Assembly: GCA_037783415.1 (NCBI GenBank)
Contig: JAZGTN010000087.1
Coordinates: 558,001 to 622,000 of the forward strand
Source: Leptasterias polaris
Lineage: Eukaryota; Echinodermata; Asteroidea; Forcipulatida; Asteriidae
DNA: 64,000 nt
Direction: 5' to 3'
Each line of letters begins with the position of its first letter. Positions within the stretch are counted from its first letter, which is position 1. Under the pieces are notes generated by a model that saw only the letters and a list, made by a program, of their open reading frames with translations, did not search any database and had not been told where the DNA came from. This document shows, in pieces, positions 36,101 through 45,100 of the stretch. A program made the translations under genes and the position numbers.

Positions 36101-39100
36101 AAAAAGTTGGAAACACAAAGGACAAAATGGAAGGTGGGAAGAATGGTAAATAATTAGTTAATACAATGTAGGGCAGCCTAAAAAAAGTGGATGTCTGTGT
36201 GGGAAAAGGAGAAGGCAAAGACAAAAGGTTATTAGTCATTTCCTTCTTGGATGTTCAAACCATGGGGCTGAGTGGTCTGTATGCGCCTTATCCAAAGTTT
36301 TCCCTACTCAGACGGACAGTCTCTCTGCAGTTACCAAGTGCCTCAATGCCCTGTAAATTCATGTCAGAAATGGAGTGGTTAGGAAGATTGAAGTGGTGTC
36401 CTACAGGTGTATCCAGCTTTTGGGTGTTGACTGTGGATCTGTGGCCATAGAAACGCCTCTTGAGTGTAGTTCTTGTTTCACCTATATATTGAACACCACA
36501 GACTCTGCAAGATATTAGATAGATTAGATTAGTGGTGTGCAGGTGACATGACCCCGTGTCTTGTGGGTGGTACCACCAGTATGGCTGGTAAAGGAGTCTG
36601 ATTCCCTGATGTGTTGTCTACAAACGATGCATTTTGATGTGTTGGAACACCTAAAAGTACCCTGTGGCAAAGGGGGATTAACATCATCATTAATGGGGGG
36701 GACTTCTGCCCGGACGATGAGATCCCTGAGACTGGGTGGGTGTCGGTAGGCAACTATGGGTTCTTCCTGTACAGCACGTTGAAGTCGATCTGATGTGTGA
36801 AGAATTTGATGGTTAGAACTGGTTACATGTATTTTACGAATGGGAGGAAGTGAGGGGTGAAAAGTAACAACAAATGGAACTTTCGCTTTGGAACTCCGTT
36901 GTTGCCTGGGTCCTTTGGAGAGTACAGACTCCCTAGAACGAGCCTTGACTTTCTGGATCGCTTGATGGACTACTAGGGAGCTATGACCCCTGGAAACAAG
37001 GTGTTTCTTAAGTTCCTGTGAGTGGTGGAAAAAATCAGAATCCTTAGAACAGATTTGACGGAGTCTGAGGGCCTGACTGTAGGCTATGCTGGTTTTGCAG
37101 TGTCTGGGGTAACAGCTGGTTGTGTGGAGGTATTGATGTTTATCTGTGGGTTTAACAAAGAGATCTGTGGTTAATCCATCATCTGTCTTTATGACCTTGA
37201 CATCCAGAAAGTGGGTGTCCTTGGTCGAGTATTCATTCGTGAATTTGATGGTCCTGTGGAAGGAATTAATGTGGTTAATGAATGCTATGAGGCTTTCTTC
37301 ATCACTAGTCCAGATGAAAAAGATGTCATCGATATAGCGCCACCAGACCCAGGGACAGCAAGGGGCCGACGCCAACATGCGCTGTTCGAGTTGACTCATG
37401 AAAAGGCAGGCCATTGAAGGTGCCATACGTGTACCCATTGCAGTGCCATGTACCTGTAGGAAATTCTTACCCAAGAAAGAAAAGTTGTTTTTTGTTAGAA
37501 CATGTTGCATGAGGGATACAATGTCAGATATGGGCGGTGACATGTAACCACTCTTAAACAGGGCTGAGGAGCAGGCAGCAATCCCTTCATCTTGGGGGAT
37601 GTTGGTGTACAAAGAGGACACATCAAAAGTACCGATGATGGCTGTGCTGGGGACCTGCTTCTGAATACCTGAGATTTTACGAAGGAAATCTGGAGTGTCA
37701 TGAATATAAGATGGAATCTGTGGCATAAGCGGCTTGAGAAAACTGTCAACAAAAAGAGATATATTCTCAGTGGGGGAACCATTGCCAGATATGATGGGTC
37801 TCCCTGGGTTGTCTGGTTTGTGTACCTTGGGAAGGAGGTAAAATCTTGCTGTTCTACAGTCTACAGGGGAGAGAAACTTGTGAGCTTTCTTGGAGAGGTG
37901 GTCACGGTCATGCATCTCGTCCAGTGTTTGTTGAATCTCCTTTGAGAATGTGCCTGTTGGATCAATGTCAAGGGATGTATTGCTGACGACCCATGACAGC
38001 AACAGCAGAGCCCTTGTCAGCTGGCTTGACGATGATGTCCTTCCTTGCTCGTAGAGTCTTAAGGGCCTCACGTTCTTCTCTAGGGAGATTGTCATGAGTC
38101 CTGTGGGTGGAATGATCACTGGGATTAATTTGTGAACTAACAACCTGTATGTAAGTCTCAAGAGATGGCACACGGTTCTTAGGTGGTACCCATTTACTCT
38201 TGCAGTAAAAAGGCTCAGGGTCCATACATGTAGGTGGTGAGTCTCTCTCCACTCTCTCTATTCATGTGTTTCCACTTGACTGCTCTTGTAACTCCTGTAT
38301 CCATGCTTGTATGTGTGTTGTTTTGTCATTTAGCCTTCGGGAAAGACTCTGCTAGGGTCGAAACGTCAGGCCACTAACTTATTTTTTGCATTTATACCTC
38401 AGGTCCTTTTGGTTGGTAAGCAGTTAATTCTATTTTCTCAAAGAAATTAAATGTAAAAGTATTGGTGTGGGTTGCAAATAATATAGGATGTATTTTTTCA
38501 AGACTTGCTCGCCTGCCCGTCCCCTCCTACTTTTTAGTAGCGATCGACGCCCTTGGCTACAATACATGCAAGAACCAGCAAACGCTAGAGGGTGATTTCT
38601 TTATTATGCTTTTACAATAAGAACGTACGCCCTCTGTTGGCAAAATCTAGCAGAATTTCGCGATAACATACAAAAACGACTTGTCTAATAAAGACTAGTA
38701 CCTGTCATGCGCTATAATAATAATATTTGTATAGCGCATATGGCAAAAAGCCTCTAAGTGCTTAAACATACAATAAAAATTAACAAAACTAAGTAATGGG
38801 GTATATAAAGAAACATAAGAACAAAGAATTAACGATCACTAAAGGCTAACTTAAACAAATGAGTTTTCAACCTGGACTTAAATGTATCAACATTGTGAGA
38901 AATGCAAATAATGAGGGGGAGATTGTTCCATAGGGAAGAAGCAGCATAAGAAAAGGATCTTTCACCATAGTATTTTGAGCTGATTCGTTGAGTAACTTCC
39001 AAAAGTGACTGAGTAGATGATCGCAGTGTTCGGGTAGGAGTGTAGTGGTGGATTAGATCTGTTAAGTAGGCAGGAGCGAGACCATGATAGGCTTTGAAAG

Positions 39101-42100
39101 TAATGAGAAGGATTTTGTAGATGATACGAAAGTTGATAGGGAGCCAGTGTAGATTGTTTAAGATAGGTGTAATGTGATGAGAGCGGGAAGTACAAGAAAC
39201 AAGGCGAGCAGCAGTATTTTGTACACGTTGCAATTTAGTGAGGGCTTTACCAGGGAGTCCATGAAGTAGGGAGTTACAGGTGTCAAGTCATGATGTAATT
39301 AGTGCATGAACTAGGTGGATAGTGGTGTTGTGATCAAGATATCGACAAATTTTTCCTATTTTTCTAACGGCTATGAGAGCAATTTTACAAACATAATCAA
39401 TGTGATGTGTCATATTTAATGAATAATCCATAAAAAACAGCTACATTTTTTGCAACTAAAGAGGGTACAATGTGAGATGTGCCAATATTAAATGTCGGAG
39501 GTGGATCACATTGTGTGAAACGGGAGCTGAAGTAAATTATTTCAGTCTTAGAGTCATCAAGGACAAGTTTATTCTGTGCAGCCCATGATTTAACGTCCTG
39601 AATACAGGCTTCAATTTTGGAGACAGCAGTTGCAGAATCTGCAGGGTCAAAGGTGAGGTAAAGTTGGGTGTCATCCCGCTCATCCGCATAACACACACAG
39701 GAAACACCATGAGCAGAGATGACATCTTGGAGTGGAGCACTAACAAGTATGAATTCTACGGGACCTGCCACAGAGCATTGAGGCACACCGCACCAAAGGT
39801 TATGAGAGTCTGAGTTGACATTGTTGATGAGGACAGATTGAGTACGGTTTTGAAGATATGAACAGAACCACTGACGAACAATGCCCCCGATGCCGTAGCG
39901 AGAGGTTAATCGGTGACAAAGGTGATCGGAAAAGTCTAATGACACTAGGACAGCCTCTTTGCGTTGATCGAGAGCAAGCAAGATATCGTTTTGAACATAA
40001 AGGTTGTTCACGCTAAGGTAGTCTTGGAGCAGTGGTACTGTGTGCAGCATTGATCATCACTCACATTCGTGACGGTATTGTTATTATTGTGACTTCGTTC
40101 TTTGGTAATTTTCTTCAAAAAAGTGAAAGGAGTAAGTTTTATTTTAAGAAAAATGTGACATGTAGAATTACCCTGAACGAAATAAAAGAACTATTTTGCA
40201 GTATAAATGTAAGATTTTACAAAGTAATCATCACAATGAACTTAATCAAAATCAGATAAGGCGCACCTGAAGATAAGACGCAGTGATTTTTTTAAACCTT
40301 TGAAAGTCAGATAAGACGCGTCTTATATGCAGGAAATTACAGTAAGTGTACCGTAATTTCCTGCGTATAAGACGTGTGTTATCTGACTTTTAAAGGTAAA
40401 CCAAAATTACTGCGTCTTATCTTCTGGTGCGCCTTATCTGATTTTGATTGAGTTCATTGTGATGATTAAAATAAAACCTACTCCGTTCACTGTCCATGTT
40501 AGTTCATGCATGTATTGTAGCATTAAAAAAAGCGAGATAGCAAAGACTAGCAGCCCATTCATTGGGAAACGTTGGGAAAACGTGTGTCTGCGCGCGCTCG
40601 TTGTGTAAAAAGAAAAACTGTTAAAGCTATGTTTTTAGAAAACATCTTTAAAACGAAAATGGAATAAATAATAATGAAAAAAAAGAAATGAAGTTATACT
40701 TGTCTTTGTGATTAAAAAATTACGATCCCTTTGCGCTATAGTAAGTGTGCTTATACCGTCACAATGACCCCTGTATTGATGTTCCAGCAGTATGGGACTT
40801 AGCGAGCTTGTATGATGTGAAAGATACTTGCGCCTTATGCGGCGGTGCGCCTTATCTGTTAACCCTGAAATATTTTTTTTGTAATTTGATTTTATACACC
40901 TAGCGCCTTATACGCAGAAAATTACGGTAGTCTACTTCCAAACGTTCAAAGATCTGAAATCAAATTCACTGAGCTTTAGTTTCTCCGTGTAGTATGGATT
41001 GTATTGCATAAACAAAGCATTTTACGCACTATAATGTATACAGCAACAGTGACCTTGCTTACTTTCACCGTGCATTCGTCATGTTTTTTTCCACATTGTT
41101 AAAAGGAAATTACAATGTAAAGGAATATAATTGGTATATGTGTAAGTTGACATTATTGGTCATTTCTAAAGGTATGATTTGACATTTTGTTCTAAACAGA
41201 ACATTAAAACAATGAGCCATGATGAGAGGCACAGACTGTAAATTACCTATTCTTTTATAACACAAAATTTCAGCCCTAATAACAAAACAATATGACACAA
41301 TAAGTGACTACTGCTCATAGTCATAGTGGGTATAAATAAACCAAGCAAACTTACATGCAGTGTGCATGGAAAATCATGACAGCTTCCCAATGCTTCTGCT
41401 GTAAGGTGGGAAGCTGTCATGCTGTTCATGCACACTGTGCATCGCTTGTATGCTTTGTGTACATTGTATACCCACTATGAGTCAAGTGGCTCTGGTCACT
41501 GATTGTGTGTTTTGCACAAGTTTCACAAACACATGCATCAAAAGAATTAAGTCTGGCTCCACTAAAGTTTGTATTTTTCCTTAATCTATGCAGTCTAGAT
41601 ACAGACACAATGCATATTACACAACAGAGTCTGTTTTTCTTATGCTTTAGTGTGTGTGGGCACGCTGTAAGTTTATATGCAAGTGCATGCTGTGCATGGG
41701 CAAACATTGCTGCATCAACTTGAAATAAAAATGACACCAACAAGAACAAGATCTGTTGAAAACTGTGGATAAAGGCATACAAAATGGGTTGAAATGAAAG
41801 TGTATTAAAAAACAAGTTGATTTCTCTTACTAAAATGTTTTTGAACCAGCCAGTTATGTGTGTGTGTTTGCTGTGCAAATGTGAGCATTGGTCATTATTA
41901 ATGAAACAAAAGGCATTTTGATCGAACTAGTTTGAAAGAATCCCAGTGTAAACTCTTTTAAGCTTATTAAACCTAAAAGTTGTCTCTAAAAGAGTCAGAT
42001 AAAGAGCAATTAAGAGTTGAGATTGCTTGGCCTCTGAAGAGCAGGTTTATGCACAAGCAATTTCATGGGTAATTCTGAAACACTGTTTGAAGGCACTTTT

Positions 42101-45100
42101 CATTAATCATTATATAATATAAATAACATGTACAAATACAAAATATATAAAAAAAATGTCTTTAATACAACATTTTTGAAATAAACTGATTTATGGGAGA
42201 AAATACTGTTTTGGGGTTTTAGGAATATTAATTTTGATTAGTAATGTTTTGGAGAAATGCAAGATCTTAGATCATTTAGTGCAATTTGTTCATGTACAGA
42301 AAGTGCTACAATCTTTGTATGAAATGGGACTCAATAGTTATGTAAATAGAACACAAATTGTTTTCATAAAAACATTACAATTCTTATGGTACTGGAAAGT
42401 CAATGTAGTGATTGAGGTAATATTGGATGATAGTCATTTTTATTTTATTGTTGCAGGTCAAATGGTGTATTCTGTTAGAAGGCGTTGCGGTGAGAGACTA
42501 GCCATAGAAGCTCCAGTTGAAGCTGATATAGTAAGCACAGTACCAGAGTCAGCCACACCAGCTGCTCTAGGCTACTCACAAGCAGTAAGTCACAAGCTTT
42601 TAAATAAAATGCTACACGTATGCACACAAGTACATGATTAATGATGTTTTTTAAGTCAAGGGGATCAGAAAACACTTATGTTTTACTGCTGAAAAAATTG
42701 CTGGTGGATGTCCAGCGTTTTTCAAAGTGACTGATGCTCGGCAGTTGATGGAATTTTGCCAGGAAACTGACTGGAAGTGGTCGGTTTCTTGACGCCCGAG
42801 GTGGTTGTGGTCTTGATCAGTGGATCATAAACGTGACTAAGATTGTAGACCCAACAGTTTGACCAAATCCTGGGGAGAACCCTGCTTTTATTTCAAAAGC
42901 ACACCGCAGGCACGCCCAAATCTTACATATTGGTTCACTCCTAGCCCTATATAGGACTCTTCCTCTGTGCTGTACACAGATACAGAGTCCTAAATATTAG
43001 GGCACGTTTCTGGGGCGGAAAAACTTCAAAGCTTCATAAGTCAAATCTTACCTGCAAGAAGCAACTAATTTCACAAGATTCACATTCCATGGCGGCATAC
43101 ATTTTGCTGTGGTGGGTTTTGGACGTCATATATTCCTCATTAATCCGTCATTTTCGTGAAATAATGCAGCTCCCAACGTTAAAGAATTTTCAATTTTGTT
43201 CGTTTTTTCACAGTGTCTGCCGTGCGTACGCGCATATTCGCGTGTAAGACGCAGGGTGCATGTTAATGCTGTGCTGTCAAGATACTGTGATCAAAAAGTG
43301 CGATATAAATTTGGTGCATTTTGCGGTATGCGTAATCTGCGCCAACGCAAACGTACGCTAACACATGCAAACGCCGGCGTCTTAGTTTTTCTTTATTAAA
43401 AGTTTGCAGAATTGTTTCACGTTGAAAATGACGGATTAATGAGGAATATATGACGTCCAAAACCCACCGCAGCAAAATGTATGCCGCCATGGAATGTGAA
43501 TCTTGTGAAATTAGTTGCTTCTTGCAGGTAAGATTTGACTTATGAAGCTTTGAAATTTTTCCGCCCCAGAAATGGTACCTGATATCCAGGACGTCACTGT
43601 AGTACAAATACGAAAGTGAAAGGCCGCCAGGGCTAGGTTCACTCCATAAATTAGAGACTGGGCCAACATGTGACGTTTCGAGAAGAAAAAAACCCACAAA
43701 CCTACTAGATTGTATTTTTAACATGCACAATTTCAAAACTGGAAATATGTTAATTTTTAGTGTCTTGCTTCCAGAGAATGAACTAGTTTTTGATGGTTTA
43801 TAAGAACTTGTTAAAATTCATGCATTCATGCTAGTGACAGAGTTAAAATTAAATAATTGTTTAATCGATTGTTTAATCCATACAAAACTGGTTTTTGGAA
43901 TTTGACAAAACATTTTTGGATTACATGTAGGTAGCATTGGAAACAATATATTGTGAGTCAGGGTATCTCAAACACCTAGTGTTTGTTGTGTCACAATAAC
44001 TAAATCTGCATTTTTTGTCTTTTGCAGTCTGGTATTCCCTACACCGAAGTATTGACCAAGAATCGTTATGTGGGGAGGACTTTCATTCAGCCAAGTACTC
44101 GCTTGAGACAACTTGGCGTTGCTAAGAAGTTTGGTGCTCTAACTGAGAACTTCAAAGGGAAACGTATTATACTGATTGATGACTCAATAGTTAGGGGCAA
44201 TACAATTGCTCCAATCATCAAGCTGCTTAAACAAGCAGGAGCTAAAGAGGTAAAGGCAAATAACTAATCCAAATAACTCATTCATAGTTAACAACATAGT
44301 TCATTCTTTGGCTACTAATGAATACTGGTACAGGAATATAACTGAATACAGTTGATGCTTGTTTAGTAATTGAATGGTAAACAATCCATGTAATTATGTG
44401 GCTAATCGCTGCGTGCATTCTTTACTTTGGAGGTGTTGTCCAACCAGGAAAATTGAAAGTCCTGATTGCTGTGTGTACATTGTTATGGGAACAAGTACTG
44501 TTTAAAAGTTTTTAGAAGGCATTTCTGGACATCTAAATAGCTTGTTATACTTTGTCTTGGCTATGCAGTCTGTGGACAATAAATGCAAAGATTTTATTTT
44601 GAAGACCTTGGTAAAAACTAAACTTGGATCTGCTTATTGTCATCAAAGGCATTTATTCGATGTCAAATGACAGAATGAGGGTCAAATCAAATCAACAACA
44701 CTTGCAATCATCACTAACTCTTCATAAAATAATAAAGTTTTGGAAACATCCAGATCAACAGAACTTTGAAAGACTCATGCCATCTGGACTTCTGTAACAA
44801 CCTTCTCCAATGTCGTTTAATCTCACAAGTTTCAAAACTTAGGCATCAAGCTTCTCCTACTGACATACAAATCCCTCAACCAATCTGCACTCATTCCTCA
44901 ATAATATCATTTTTTTTAATTTGATGTTAATTACATTGAAAATCAATTAATAAAACAATTACATTTTTACAACTAGGACAAATTAGACTCCGTACACCCT
45001 GGACCCAGGTTTGACTACAAGTTTTGTCTGCAAGTAATGTTGGGTGGCTCCACAAAGAAAGCTATAAAATAAATGCTATGTCAGTATCTTACTCTGTGGA

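Larger units (their letters stand above)
35747..38555. mobile_element. hAT-type DNA transposon carrying the Penelope-like element
   Basis: Perfect 13-bp terminal inverted repeats, CAAGGGCGTCGAT at 35747-35759 and its complement at 38543-38555. They are bounded by an 8-bp target duplication GCTACAAT (35739-35746 and 38556-38563). Eight-bp duplications and CA...TG termini point to hAT. The uninterrupted target is visible in the related right-hand element near 40510. No transposase is seen, so it is non-autonomous; the Penelope-like element inserted later. Confidence 0.85.
35351..40342. mobile_element. Mariner/Tigger-like element, left copy, interrupted
   Basis: Starts CCTAATTTTC after a TA and ends GAAATTACAG before a TA. 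Its sequence (35351-35746, 38564-38600, about 40115-40342) matches the complement of the right copy 40351-40927. It is split by the hAT-type element and the LINE. Characteristic internal text is ATAAGGCGCACC. No transposase. PPAT intron 4. Confidence 0.75.

Noticed and set aside
38330..38390. Active hammerhead ribozyme
   Set aside because: The CTGANGA catalytic box is not present; kept only as a conserved stem motif.
41426..41878. 150-codon minus-strand frame
   Set aside because: No recognisable family; overlaps the end of a fold-back element and AT-rich intron DNA.
43263..43736. 157-codon minus-strand frame
   Set aside because: Spans the loop and right arm of the fold-back element; no conserved domain.
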